A DNA stretch of 42,939 nucleotides from an uncultured Bacteroidales bacterium (GTDB lineage: Bacteria; Bacteroidota; Bacteroidia; Bacteroidales; Bacteroidaceae): assembly GCA_902788315.1 (NCBI GenBank), contig CADAJS010000035.1, positions 1 through 42,939 on the forward strand, given 5' to 3'. The position numbers and the translations under genes were made by a program. Shown piece by piece: positions 17,134 through 25,577 of the stretch. The notes under the pieces were generated by a model. The model ran no database searches. It was given only the letters and a program-made list of their open reading frames with translations, and was not told the DNA's origin. Position 1 is the stretch's first letter. Each line of letters opens with the position of its first letter.

Positions 17134-18350
17134 TTTACCACAGATATTAGTTCTCCATCCTCAAGCATGGTTCTCAGTTCGCTACCCTTCGACACGCTGG
17201 ATGTCGAATGCAGGATGCGGCCGTCACACCATGTGATGCTGTATCCGCGTCGCAGCATCGCGTGCGGGTCTGCCGAAAGCAGACGCTGTGCAAGCAATTC
17301 ATGCCGGTGCCGGGCGGCCTGCAGAAGTTGTGTCAGCGACGTGCGCAAGCGTAGCGTACACTCTTGCAGATGTCGTTCCTCGCGCTCGCGGAAACGGCCG
17401 AAGAGCAGAGGCAATACAGCCTGCGTCTGTTCCAAACACTGACGAGAACGAGTGATATGCTCGGTCACCTCACGGAGTAGCCGCTGCTGCAACTGATCGA
17501 GTAATGCAGCCTCCTGTGCCTGATGGTCAATGAGAAAAGCCGCAGCGGCCGTAGGCGTCTTCACTCGGGTATGCGCCACATGGTCGAGCACCGTCTCGTC
17601 GCGTTCGTGCCCGATGCCCGTAATCACCGGCAAGGGGAACTGAGCAATACAGGCCGCCAGCGGGTAGCTGTCAAAATCGCTCAAATCGCCCGTCGCCCCA
17701 CCACCGCGAATGATGACCACGACGTCCCAGCGGTCCCTGTCTGCCGCAATCTGTTCCAGTGCAGCAATAACGCTTTCCTCGACATGCTGGCCTTGCATGA
17801 CGGCAGAGAATAGCTGCGTCGAGAACCTCAGCCCATACTCGTTCTTCTCCAACTGGTCCTTGAAGTCGCCGTAGCCAGCGGCGCGTTCCGAGGACACCAC
17901 AGCAATGCGGTTGAGCAGCCTGGGCAGGGGCAACTGCTGATTGTCATGCAGGATACCATCGGCTTCCAGCTGTGCCAGAATCTCCCTGCGTCGCCGGGCC
18001 ATGTCGCCCAGAGTAAACGTAGAGTCGATGTCCTGAATGTTCAGTGCAAAGCCATACTGTTCGTGGAAGGTGACGCGTACCAGCAGTTTCACCTGCATGC
18101 CGGCATGCAGTGTCTGCCCCGTATCGCGATAGAACCGCATGCGTAATATATTATAGGTACGCGCCCAGCAGTTCACCCTGGCTCGTGCCACGATACCCTG
18201 TCCCAGTTCGTCCTTCTGCACCAGCTCGCCATAGAAATGCCCCCCATAGCCCGCCGTAGCATCGGACAGTTCTCCCTGCACCCAATACTCTTCATCGAAG
18301 GTGCTTTCCAGTGCACTGCGCACGAGGTGGGTCAGTTCATAGAGCGTCAT
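17130..18350 (-). CDS. xseA: Exodeoxyribonuclease VII large subunit
   Basis: The product has 406 residues. The N-terminal OB-fold (YWVQGELSDATAGYGGHFYG) binds single-stranded DNA. The central catalytic domain contains VVSSERAAGYGDF, IIRGGGATGDLSDFD near residue 195 and GIGHERDETVLDHVAH near 220. The C-terminal third is a long helical region (rich in LLDQLQQRLLREV and heptads) that receives XseB subunits. Catalytic motifs look intact. It forms an operon with xseB (ATGA overlap) and starts 27 bp after the phosphatase stop, so all three genes are probably on one transcript. The complex removes single-stranded ends during DNA repair in the cytoplasm. Confidence 0.96.
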   Translation of the reverse strand: MTLYELTHLVRSALESTFDEEYWVQGELSDATAGYGGHFYGELVQKDELGQGIVARARVNCWARTYNILRMRFYRDTGQTLHAGMQVKLLVRVTFHEQYGFALNIQDIDSTFTLGDMARRRREILAQLEADGILHDNQQLPLPRLLNRIAVVSSERAAGYGDFKDQLEKNEYGLRFSTQLFSAVMQGQHVEESVIAALEQIAADRDRWDVVVIIRGGGATGDLSDFDSYPLAACIAQFPLPVITGIGHERDETVLDHVAHTRVKTPTAAAAFLIDHQAQEAALLDQLQQRLLREVTEHITRSRQCLEQTQAVLPLLFGRFREREERHLQECTLRLRTSLTQLLQAARHRHELLAQRLLSADPHAMLRRGYSITWCDGRILHSTSSVSKGSELRTMLEDGELISVVK

Positions 18351-18377
18351 AGGAGAGGAAACGAGCTGTAATGTAAT

Positions 18378-19682
18378 TCAATAATCCGCGTAGCGTTGCA
18401 GTTTGGCGGTGTAGTATGCCCTGAGGTCTTCCCAGCGGTAGTAGGGAAATTTCACTGGTTCGACGGGCATGCTCACCTCGCGCTCGTTGAGCAATGCCTT
18501 GACGAGGATATCGCCGTCGCGTCCCTTCTTGGGGCGATAGAAGACGAGCTGCACATTGCATGCCATAGGGAAGATGCGGTAGCTGGCCCAGACGCGGTCC
18601 AGTGTGTCCAGGTTTTCCACCCGTTCAGCCGTCTCACCCAATTCCAAGAGACTGGCAAACGGCAATACCACACTCTCGTGTCCGAAGCGCAGCGTGGCAC
18701 CATGATACTTCTTTTTTCCCACGATGGTATCGGCCGTTTCTATCATATTCTGCAAGAGATTCTTCTGCCTGAACGGTCCCACACCGTTTGTGAGCGGAGA
18801 GTTGCCCAGCTCGGTGTACCACTTGATGTTGTACGTACGCCACAGGTCGTAGCACTCGTCTTCGTTAAAGAGCGACCATAGATTCAGCCCATCGTCATGG
18901 CTCTGCATGTTGCAGCAGACGGAGAAGGTGCGTCGCATCAGTTCCTGCTGGTCAACACTGTCGCGCATGTATGCCTCGTCGTTGAACAGCTGGCGACAGA
19001 ATCGCTCGGGACGAAGCAACTTGTTGCGATAGCGGTCCACGACATCGCCTCGTTTGTCCACCGCACTGCGCACTGCCTTCGTGGCACGTGCATTCATATA
19101 CCATTGCAAGCTCTCGCTAGCATCGTTGTGAATCTTCAACCGGGGATTAAAAGCCGTCAGCTCCTCACATGCGGCCGTCATGCTCAGGATGCAGCGGATG
19201 ACCACCGTCGAGCGGGCATCCACCTCGGCGTTCTTTGCCCCGAATATTTCGGGGAAGTTCTCCGTCATGCGCCGTCCGATGCGATGGTGTTGGCGTTCGC
19301 CCACGGTGGTCAGGTCGCCAAAGCGCTTGTCGCATCCCTGGAAGAACTTCTCCAGGTCGGCCAGCAGTCGTTCGCCAACAGGTGTCAGTTTACCCTGCGC
19401 ATGCCCCCTGCGCAACGGGATGAGTACGTCGGTATATTGCCCCTCGCTCGTCAGCCATCGGCTGCCGTGGCGTCCGTAGTGCGACATATAGAAAGGTTCG
19501 TAGCCTTTGGGAGCAGGCGTCAGCTTATCCTCGGCAGTGGGATCCACATAGGCGGTCAGGTTACTGCCGCAGAGCAGGATATTGTCGTGGATTTCCTGTC
19601 GGGCACGCGTCCAGTCTGCTTGTGCGAATGTATGCATGGCCGCAAGAACGCATGCCAGCATACAAATGCTCTTTTTCATCAT
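18378..19682 (-). CDS. Secreted histidine-type acid phosphatase (histidine phosphatase superfamily, branch 2)
   Basis: The product is 434 residues if MMKK is used (433 from the next Met). MKKSICMLACVLAAMHTFAQ is a signal peptide, placing the enzyme in the periplasm or outside. The phosphate pocket motif is SHYGRHGSRW near residue 68 (RHGxR, nucleophilic His). The distal motif is FGHESVVLPF near 338, with HE in place of the HD of classical acid phosphatases; this is usual in multiple-inositol-polyphosphate-phosphatase-like members. The likely role is release of phosphate from phytate or other organic phosphates. The 27-bp gap to xseA suggests co-transcription, although the functions are unrelated. 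It is driven by the hairpin-promoter-like element at 19716-19755. Confidence 0.88.
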   Translation of the reverse strand: MMKKSICMLACVLAAMHTFAQADWTRARQEIHDNILLCGSNLTAYVDPTAEDKLTPAPKGYEPFYMSHYGRHGSRWLTSEGQYTDVLIPLRRGHAQGKLTPVGERLLADLEKFFQGCDKRFGDLTTVGERQHHRIGRRMTENFPEIFGAKNAEVDARSTVVIRCILSMTAACEELTAFNPRLKIHNDASESLQWYMNARATKAVRSAVDKRGDVVDRYRNKLLRPERFCRQLFNDEAYMRDSVDQQELMRRTFSVCCNMQSHDDGLNLWSLFNEDECYDLWRTYNIKWYTELGNSPLTNGVGPFRQKNLLQNMIETADTIVGKKKYHGATLRFGHESVVLPFASLLELGETAERVENLDTLDRVWASYRIFPMACNVQLVFYRPKKGRDGDILVKALLNEREVSMPVEPVKFPYYRWEDLRAYYTAKLQRYADY

Positions 19683-19715
19683 CCTATTTGTTTATGTTTA
19701 ATGTAATTTGTGATG

Positions 19716-19755
19716 CAAAGTTACGAATAAGCGAGCAGAATGCAAAGAGAAAGAC
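19716..19755 (-). promoter_or_regulatory. Promoter of the histidine phosphatase gene (unit D)
   Basis: On the minus strand: TTTG (19743-19746), 19-bp spacer, TAACTTTG (19716-19723), in the context CTCGCTTATTCGTAACTTTGC. It is closely similar to the ilvE copy across about 50 bases (shared arm AGAATGCAAAGAGAA), but the opposite arm is lost, so no hairpin can form. Confidence 0.75.
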
Positions 19756-19803
19756 GAAGTATTTACTCTCCCCCCATTGGACTATGGCAGCTTAATAGCA
19801 CAG

Positions 19804-19836
19804 CGCGGGGCTGGAAGAACACCTTCCAGCCCCGCG
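19804..19836 (-). terminator. Terminator hairpin after mmdB
   Basis: Perfect 14-bp GC-rich stem CGCGGGGCTGGAAG (19804-19817) / CTTCCAGCCCCGCG (19823-19836), loop AACAC. It lies just past the mmdB stop and upstream of the next promoter. Confidence 0.75.
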
Positions 19837-19859
19837 TCTGTATCTGAGTTAATATTTTT

Positions 19860-21152
19860 TTAGCCCAGGAAGCTGAGCAGGATACCGGCGGCAACAGCCG
19901 AGCCGATCACTCCAGCCACATTGGGTCCCATGGCGTGCATCAGCAGGAAGTTGCGCGGATCGGCCTTTGCACCTTCGCTCTGGCTCACACGTGCTGCCAT
20001 AGGCACGGCGCTCACGCCGGCCGAGCCGATCAGCGGGTTGATCTTCTCCTTGAGGAAAGGATTCATTGCCTTGGCCATCAGCACGCCCGAGGCAGAACCG
20101 ATTCCGAAGGCCACGATGCCCACGCAGAGGATGCCCAGCGTCTGCAGGTTCATGAACGAAGAGGCCGTAGCCGTAGCGCCCACGGTGAGGCCGAGGCAGA
20201 TGACAACGATGTTGTTCAGCTCGTTCTGTGCGGCCTTGCTCAAGCGTTCCACCACGCCGCTTTCCTTCATCAGGTTACCCAGCATAAGGCATCCGATAAG
20301 GGTGCCGGCCGAGGGTACTATCAAGGAGACGATAATAGCCACGATGATGGGGAAGAGAATCTTCTCTTTCTTCGACACGGTGCGCAGCTGCTTCATGCGA
20401 ATCATGCGTTCCTTCTTAGTGGTCAGCGCACGCATGATGGGCGGCTGTATCACGGGCACCAAGGCCATGTAGCTGTAAGCAGCCACTGCGATGGGGCCCA
20501 GCAGCTCGGGTGCCAGCTTGCTGGTGAGGAAGATGGCCGTGGGTCCGTCGGCACCGCCAATGATGCCGATGGAGGCTGCCTGTGCAGGCGTAAAGCCAAA
20601 GATGGGGATGTCAATCTGTGTCACCAGGAAAGTGGCAAAGATACCCACCTGGGCGGCAGCTCCGAGCAGGAGGCTCTTCGGGTTGGCAATCAGCGGACCG
20701 AAGTCGGTCATGGCTCCCACGCCCAGGAAAATGAGACAGGGATACACACCGGCCTTCACGCCAATGTACAGGATATCGAGCAGCCCGCCGTGAGCCATGA
20801 CATAGCCATAGCTGTGATAGTTGGGGCTGTTGGGATTCAGGAACTCGTTGTTCCACATCTCGGAGTCGAACATTCCGGCGCCGGGCAGGTTCGTGAGAAT
20901 CATGCCAAAGGCGATGGGGAGCAGCAGCAGGGGCTCATACTCTTTCTTGATGGCCAGATAGAGGAGGAAACATCCGATGACGATCATCAAGGCATTCTTC
21001 CATCCTTCGCCCACGAAGAAGCTGACGATACCCATCTCCTCCACGAACTTGACCATTCCTTCCTGGACATTCAGGTCGGCTGCCATCACGGGCGATGCCA
21101 TGAGGAGCAGTGCGGCAAGAATGCCGAAATAGTGAATCTTGCTTTTCATCAT
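19860..21152 (-). CDS. mmdB: Na+-translocating decarboxylase beta subunit (methylmalonyl-CoA / oxaloacetate type)
   Basis: A 430-residue integral membrane protein with an N-terminal signal-like helix ([20 protein letters not shown]) and about ten further hydrophobic segments. Family marks: [15 protein letters not shown] near 140, the conserved [18 protein letters not shown] near 195 with the essential Asp of the sodium site, and [20 protein letters not shown] near 380. It couples decarboxylation of the carboxybiotin carrier to outward Na+ pumping. It is last in the operon mmdA, gamma subunit, biotin carrier, mmdB, two bases after the carrier stop. With no biotin carboxylase gene alongside, methylmalonyl-CoA (succinate to propionate route) is the likely substrate; oxaloacetate cannot be excluded by this subunit alone. 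Confidence 0.93.
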   Translation of the reverse strand: MMKSKIHYFGILAALLLMASPVMAADLNVQEGMVKFVEEMGIVSFFVGEGWKNALMIVIGCFLLYLAIKKEYEPLLLLPIAFGMILTNLPGAGMFDSEMWNNEFLNPNSPNYHSYGYVMAHGGLLDILYIGVKAGVYPCLIFLGVGAMTDFGPLIANPKSLLLGAAAQVGIFATFLVTQIDIPIFGFTPAQAASIGIIGGADGPTAIFLTSKLAPELLGPIAVAAYSYMALVPVIQPPIMRALTTKKERMIRMKQLRTVSKKEKILFPIIVAIIVSLIVPSAGTLIGCLMLGNLMKESGVVERLSKAAQNELNNIVVICLGLTVGATATASSFMNLQTLGILCVGIVAFGIGSASGVLMAKAMNPFLKEKINPLIGSAGVSAVPMAARVSQSEGAKADPRNFLLMHAMGPNVAGVIGSAVAAGILLSFLG

Positions 21153-21154
21153 TC

Positions 21155-21895
21155 TTATGCCAATTCTACGAGGGCATCGCCGCTCTGTACCTGTGCCCCG
21201 GGTTGTACCAAGATTGCTTTCACGGTGCCGGCGGTCTCGGCTGTGATGTTATTCTCCATCTTCATTGCTTCCATGGTGAGCACGGTCTCTCCGGCCTTCA
21301 CCTGCTGCCCGACGGCAACGAGCACCTTGGTCACAGTGCCTGGCAGCGGAGCTGTCACGGCGCTGGCGCCTGCAGCGGGTTTCTGAGCCGGGGCCGCGGC
21401 GGGAGCGGGCTGCGGGGCAGCCTTGGGTGCTGCGGGGGCAGCCTTGGGTGCTGCGGCAGCCTCAGCCTGCAGCTGGATGAGTACATCGCCCTGGTTGACG
21501 CTCTGGCCCTCCTTGACGCACACCTGCTGTACGGTGCCGTCGGCCTCGGCCACCACGTCGTTGGCCATCTTCATGGCTTCCATGACAAGGAGCACCTCGC
21601 CCTTCTTCACCTTCTGGCCTGCAGCGACGTTCACCTTGGTGATGGTGCCGGGCAGGGGCGAAGTGACGGCTGCCGAAGCGCCAGCTGCTGCGGGAGCAGG
21701 AGCCGGCGTATGGGCTGCGGGGGCAGCGGCCTGAGCCGTCATGGGGTGGATTGTGGGGCGGGCTGCTACCACATGTTCGGGCAGCTCTACCTGGTAGGCT
21801 TTGCCATTGACCGTCACGGTGAGCTGGCCGTTGCCCTGCTCGTCGACGCTGGTCGTAAAGTCCTTACCGTCTATCTTGAACTTGAAATCTTTCAT
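21155..21895 (-). CDS. mmdC: Biotin carrier protein with two tandem biotinyl domains
   Basis: The product has 246 residues, much longer than the usual 120-170. After an N-terminal segment ([20 protein letters not shown]) and an Ala/Pro linker there are two complete biotinyl-lipoyl domains, each with the biotinylated Lys motif EAMKM: one at about residues 79-144 ([12 protein letters not shown]), one at about 178-246 ([12 protein letters not shown]). They are joined by a second Ala/Pro-rich linker ([17 protein letters not shown]). The carrier takes CO2 from the MmdA carboxyltransferase to the MmdB membrane pump. Both target lysines are intact, so both domains may be biotinylated. The gene lies 45 bp from the gamma subunit and 2 bp from mmdB. 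Confidence 0.92.
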   Translation of the reverse strand: MKDFKFKIDGKDFTTSVDEQGNGQLTVTVNGKAYQVELPEHVVAARPTIHPMTAQAAAPAAHTPAPAPAAAGASAAVTSPLPGTITKVNVAAGQKVKKGEVLLVMEAMKMANDVVAEADGTVQQVCVKEGQSVNQGDVLIQLQAEAAAAPKAAPAAPKAAPQPAPAAAPAQKPAAGASAVTAPLPGTVTKVLVAVGQQVKAGETVLTMEAMKMENNITAETAGTVKAILVQPGAQVQSGDALVELA

Positions 21896-21940
21896 TTTCT
21901 GTAATGTCTTGATTGAGATTAATATTATGTGGGTCTCTCT

Positions 21941-22273
21941 TTAGATGGAGTGGTTGAGCACGGCGTGCCATCCGGTATGTTCGTTCAGATGGATGGTCAG
22001 CTTGCCGCTCTCCTCGTCGTGTATATTATTGAAGTAGAGATACACGGCAGTGGCCACGGCTGCTTTCTCAGCATCCGAGGCAGCGGCCAGAGGCTTCGGC
22101 TGTGCCACGGTGCCCGCAGCGCTCTTGGTGGCCAACGGCTTCACTCCGTTGCTGCCAACCACGGCATCGAAAATCTGGAGTACCAGCACAAGGATGACCA
22201 GTATGGCGAAGACCACGCCTACGCCGACACCTGTCATCAGCCATGCTGCAGTCCAATCGGTTGCAAGTATCAT
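21941..22273 (-). CDS. OadG-like gamma/delta subunit of the Na+-pumping decarboxylase
   Basis: The product has 110 residues. It has one N-terminal transmembrane helix (about residues 8-38, WLMTGVGVGVVFAILVILVL), the pattern of the OadG/MmdD family that anchors the soluble carboxyltransferase to the membrane pump. A linker with Pro/Ala follows, then a small cytoplasmic domain ending in HLNEHTGWHAVLNHSI. It sits 20 bp after mmdA and before the biotin carrier, as in other Bacteroidales decarboxylase operons. Sequence identity in this family is low, so assignment rests on size, topology and context. Confidence 0.8.
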   Translation of the reverse strand: MILATDWTAAWLMTGVGVGVVFAILVILVLVLQIFDAVVGSNGVKPLATKSAAGTVAQPKPLAAASDAEKAAVATAVYLYFNNIHDEESGKLTIHLNEHTGWHAVLNHSI

Positions 22274-22293
22274 AGTCCTTTTCTTTTTATGGG

Positions 22294-23865
22294 TTAGAGA
22301 GGAATGTTACCGTGCTTCTTGGCCGGGTTGGTGAGCTTCTTGTTCTCCAGCTGTGTCAGGGCACGGATGATGCGGAAGCGGGTATTACGCGGCTCGATGA
22401 CGTCATCAATGTAGCCGTACTTGGCTGCATTATACGGGTTGGCAAAGAGTTTCGTGTACTCGTCTTCCTTCTCCTTGATGAATGCCTTGGCTTCCTCCAC
22501 CTTGCCCTCGTCCTTGAGTGCCTTGGCCTCCTTGGCATAGAGCACGGCAGCGGCACCGGCGGCGCCCATCACGGCAATCTCGGCGCTGGGCCATGCGTAG
22601 TTCATGTCGCCACGCAGCTGCTTGCAGCTCATCACGATGTGGCTACCGCCGTAGGACTTGCGCAGGGTCACGGTCACCTTGGGCACGGTGCATTCACCGT
22701 AGGCGTAGAGCAACTTGGCGCCATGCAGGATGACGGCGTTGTACTCCTGGCCTGTACCGGGCAGGAAGCCGGGAACGTCCACGAGGGTCACGATGGGGAT
22801 ATTGAAGCAGTCGCAGAAGCGTACGAAGCGTGCGCCCTTGCGCGATGCATTGCAGTCGAGCACTCCGGCCATCTGCTTGGGCTGGTTGGCTACGATACCC
22901 ACGCTCTCGCCGTTGAAACGGGCAAAGCCCACGATGAGGTTCTTGGCAAAGTTGGGCTGCACCTCGAAGAACTCGCCGTTGTCCACGATGCCGGCAATAA
23001 CCTCATACATATCGTACGGCATATTGGGGTTCTCGGGAATAATCTCGTTGAGGAAGTCCTCCTTGCGGTCGATGGGGTCGTTGCACTCCACGCGCGGGGT
23101 CTTCTCCAGATTGTTCTGTGGGATGTAGCTGATGAGTTGCTTGATCATGGCCATGGCCTCTTCCTCGGTGGATGCGGTGAAGTGTGTGACGCCCGACTTT
23201 GTCGAGTGTACGCTGGCACCTCCCAGCTGCTCCTGGGTGACCACCTCGCCCAATACGGTCTTCACCACGGCGGGGCCGGTGAGGAACATGTAGCTGGTAT
23301 TCTCCATCATCAGTGTGAAGTCGGTCAGTGCAGGGCTATATACAGCACCTCCGGCGCAGGGACCCATGATGGCCGAGATCTGCGGGATGACACCCGAGGC
23401 CATGATGTTACGCTGGAAGATTTCGCTGTATCCGGCCAGGGCATTGATACCCTCCTGAAGGCGTGCGCCGCCCGAGTCGTTCAGACCGATGACGGGAGCT
23501 CCCACCTTCATGGCGATGTCCATCACCTTGCAAATCTTGCTGGCCAGCATCTCGCTGAGCGATCCGGCGCTCACCGTGAAGTCCTGTGCAAAGACATATA
23601 CCAGACGTCCGCCGATGGTACCGCAGCCGGTCACCACGCCGTCGCCCAGGTAGTGTTTCTTCTCCATGCCGAAGTTTGTGCAACGATGCTCCACGAACAT
23701 GTCCATCTCCTCGAAGCTGCCGTCGTCCAAGAGCATGGCAATGCGCTCGCGTGCCGTGTACTTGCCCTTCTCGTGCTGCTTCACGATAGCTTTTTCGCCG
23801 CCGCCCAGACGAGCCTTGGCGCGGAGTTCTACCAACTCCTTAATCTTTTCTGTTTGCGTACTCAT
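22294..23865 (-). CDS. mmdA: Methylmalonyl-CoA decarboxylase alpha subunit (carboxyltransferase)
   Basis: The product has 523 residues, the normal length for the MmdA/PccB family. [24 protein letters not shown] begins the crotonase-like carboxyltransferase. The N-domain oxyanion region is [20 protein letters not shown] with [14 protein letters not shown]. The C-domain has [17 protein letters not shown] and [18 protein letters not shown]. It moves the carboxyl group from methylmalonyl-CoA to biotin on the carrier; the membrane subunit then releases CO2 and pumps Na+. It is the first gene of the operon. By itself it resembles propionyl-CoA carboxylase beta; the OadB-like and OadG-like neighbours and the absence of a biotin carboxylase decide for the decarboxylase. 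No methylmalonyl-CoA epimerase or mutase gene is in the window. Confidence 0.93.
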   Translation of the reverse strand: MSTQTEKIKELVELRAKARLGGGEKAIVKQHEKGKYTARERIAMLLDDGSFEEMDMFVEHRCTNFGMEKKHYLGDGVVTGCGTIGGRLVYVFAQDFTVSAGSLSEMLASKICKVMDIAMKVGAPVIGLNDSGGARLQEGINALAGYSEIFQRNIMASGVIPQISAIMGPCAGGAVYSPALTDFTLMMENTSYMFLTGPAVVKTVLGEVVTQEQLGGASVHSTKSGVTHFTASTEEEAMAMIKQLISYIPQNNLEKTPRVECNDPIDRKEDFLNEIIPENPNMPYDMYEVIAGIVDNGEFFEVQPNFAKNLIVGFARFNGESVGIVANQPKQMAGVLDCNASRKGARFVRFCDCFNIPIVTLVDVPGFLPGTGQEYNAVILHGAKLLYAYGECTVPKVTVTLRKSYGGSHIVMSCKQLRGDMNYAWPSAEIAVMGAAGAAAVLYAKEAKALKDEGKVEEAKAFIKEKEDEYTKLFANPYNAAKYGYIDDVIEPRNTRFRIIRALTQLENKKLTNPAKKHGNIPL

Positions 23866-23905
23866 ATTATATTATAAAAAAAGTCCTTATGCGTATAAAG
23901 CCGTG

Positions 23906-23913
23906 CAAAGGTA
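23906..23913 (-). promoter_or_regulatory. -7 box of the mmd operon promoter
   Basis: TACCTTTG on the minus strand in the context AGTACCTTTGC, about 40 bases before the mmdA ATG. No clear TTTG occurs at the -33 position. Confidence 0.55.
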
Positions 23914-23977
23914 CTAAAAAAAAGCATAGCTTGGCGTGTTTTGAGGGGAAAAAATTGCCTGTCCGCGGATTAATACT

Positions 23978-23985
23978 TAATTTTG
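23978..23985 (+). promoter_or_regulatory. -7 box before the GH43-like gene
   Basis: TAATTTTG matches TAnnTTTG; ATTG lies about 20 bases upstream. It ends 27 bases before the ATG at 24013 and supports that start. Confidence 0.5.
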
Positions 23986-24012
23986 CATCTGCAACACTTA
24001 ATTCAGACCGTC

Positions 24013-24990
24013 ATGCGACGTATTTTCTTTCTTTTCCTGCTCCTCTCGACGGTTTTTTCCGCCCGTGCCCAGGAGGAGCGTTTCGACATCATGCAGCGCG
24101 ACATTGCCGTGCGAGACCCCTTCATCACCGTGGATCGCGAGGCGGGCCGATACTATCTCGTCACCGCCGCCCGCGACGGCCAGCACATGGCCCTGCAGAC
24201 CTACGAGAGCCCCGACCTCATACACTGGCGCCGACTGGGGCTCAACTATCGGGGCAACGAGGGATGGATGCAGCAGGTGCGAAACGGGGCGGACCACTGG
24301 TGGGCCCCCGACACCTACCTCTACCGAGGCCGCTACTACACCATCGTGACGCTCACCTGCCAGACCCAGGGGCGCATCAACTTCTGCACGCTGCTTCAGG
24401 GGGGCAGGAAGCCGCAAGATGACTATCACAACGTGCTGCACAAGGGGGTCCCCATCAGCCTGACGCCCTACGGGCAGCAATGCCTCGACGGCAGCCTGTA
24501 CATCGACCCGAAGGGACGCCCCTGGCTGGTGTATAGCCTCGAGTGGAACGGCCCGGACGTGCAGGACCTCATCGGCGAGACGTGGGCCATCCGCCTCAAA
24601 AAGAACCTGCGCGGCAGCGTGGGCGAGCCCGTGCGCCTGTTCCGGGCCAACGAGGCTCCGTGGCCCACATGGAAGAAGGGCGATGCGCTCGTGGTGGACG
24701 CGCCCTTCATGTGGCGCGACGAGGAGAGCGGCCACCTCATCTGCCTCTGGAGTTCGTTCCGCGACGGGAAGTATTGCGTGGGTCAGGCCATCAGCCGCTC
24801 GGGCGACATCACGGGACCATGGGAACATCTGCCCGACCCCATCTACGTCAACGGCGGGCACGAGATGCTCTTCCGCGACCTGCAGGGACAGCTCAAGATG
24901 AGCCTTCACCACGACAACAGCAACGCCCACCTGCGCATCGTGGATATGAAGATCAGCAATGGGCAGTTCCTGCCAGTCGCCGAGGAATAG
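24013..24990 (+). CDS. Secreted GH43-like glycosidase (arabinosidase/xylosidase type)
   Basis: The product has 325 residues. MRRIFFLFLLLSTVFSARAQ is a signal peptide. The five-bladed propeller features of glycoside hydrolase family 43 are visible: AVRDPFITVD near residue 35 (catalytic base Asp), HWWAPDTYLYRGRYYTI near 96, QCLDGSLYIDPKGRPWLVYS near 155 (Asp that tunes the acid), and GETWAIRLKKN near 190 (probable acid Glu). It probably trims arabinose- or xylose-containing side chains in the periplasm. It is a single-gene unit, divergent from mmdA (147 bp from the mmdA start) and followed by a gene-free stretch. The substrate cannot be read from the sequence. Confidence 0.82.
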   Translation: MRRIFFLFLLLSTVFSARAQEERFDIMQRDIAVRDPFITVDREAGRYYLVTAARDGQHMALQTYESPDLIHWRRLGLNYRGNEGWMQQVRNGADHWWAPDTYLYRGRYYTIVTLTCQTQGRINFCTLLQGGRKPQDDYHNVLHKGVPISLTPYGQQCLDGSLYIDPKGRPWLVYSLEWNGPDVQDLIGETWAIRLKKNLRGSVGEPVRLFRANEAPWPTWKKGDALVVDAPFMWRDEESGHLICLWSSFRDGKYCVGQAISRSGDITGPWEHLPDPIYVNGGHEMLFRDLQGQLKMSLHHDNSNAHLRIVDMKISNGQFLPVAEE

Positions 24991-25060
24991 CAGAGAGTAT
25001 TTCTTTACACTATTTTTCACTAAAACTCGAACAGACTTCGACGAGACCCGCCGCGACGTG

Positions 25061-25106
25061 CCTCACCGACCGACGCGGCACGTTCCATCGACCGACGGAA
25101 CACGCT
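25061..25106. repeat. Two diverged units related to the 22-bp array near 8.9 kb
   Basis: Unit 25061-25084 (24 bp) and unit 25085-25106 (22 bp) share the core CCGACCGACG. The second aligns with the 8920-9000 unit: CCATCG, then GACGGAA, then a CACGCT or CGTGCT end. Confidence 0.5.
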
Positions 25107-25536
25107 CCTCCGACCTCAAAAGAGCACGAGAAACGCGTAAAACGAAGCGAGGTTCACGTCGGTGAAAAATATCGCATTTTCAGAGGCACTGTATTTCAAC
25201 TATATATGCCGACCATTATCCTCATTCGCCCCACTTTTCGCTCGAGAAAGCCCCAAATTCTGCCATTTTCGGAGGGGCGTTTCCGAACGCCCAGCCACCA
25301 TCTTTAACCGATATTTTTACATGCAGACGTCAGCGCGGGATAAAGCGAAGGAGGCGCCGAGGGAGGCAGAGAGAGACGGGGAGGTGTAATCTTTTGAGTT
25401 CCGTGGCCGTTCTTTCCGAGAAAAGTCGTACCTCTGACCTGCGGTCGCGCTCGACGCTTTGCGGCGCTTCTGCCCGCTTGCGGGTGTTGAAGAAGGTACT
25501 CCCGCCCAACAGATTCAATGAAAAACTATGTTTTTC

Positions 25537-25568
25537 CTTGCTTCTGTGCTCGCTTATTCGTACCTTTG
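25537..25568 (+). promoter_or_regulatory. Promoter of the MATE exporter gene (loose hairpin-promoter copy)
   Basis: CTTG (25537-25540), 20-bp spacer ending GCTCGCTTATTCG, TACCTTTG (25561-25568). A short palindrome GAAAAAC/GTTTTTC lies just upstream (about 25519-25535). The ATG at 25578 follows nine bases after the -7 box and rules out the in-frame upstream ATG at 25518. Confidence 0.7.
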
Positions 25569-25577
25569 CAGCGCAAT

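Larger units (their letters stand above)
24991..25577. other. Gene-free stretch with a diverged tandem repeat, a small hairpin and the MATE promoter
   Basis: Contents: two diverged 22-24 bp repeats (25061-25106); a 7-bp hairpin GGGCGTT/AACGCCC (25275-25292); a decayed -7-like box TACCTCTG at 25439-25446; and the MATE promoter at 25537-25568. No convincing coding frame was seen. Confidence 0.65.

Noticed and set aside
19935..21386. A 483-codon open frame antisense to mmdB and the biotin carrier gene
   Set aside because: It spans two well-identified genes on the other strand, has low-complexity composition and no recognisable domain.
22294..23865. Propionyl-CoA carboxylase beta subunit
   Set aside because: The chain alone would fit, but the operon has the membrane Na+-pump subunit and the gamma subunit and lacks biotin carboxylase, so the decarboxylase is the better reading.
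22312..23877. A 521-codon open frame antisense to almost the whole mmdA gene
   Set aside because: It mirrors mmdA codon by codon, is rich in His/Leu/Val/Gly with no family motif, and has no promoter. It is a by-product of codon bias in a GC-rich gene.
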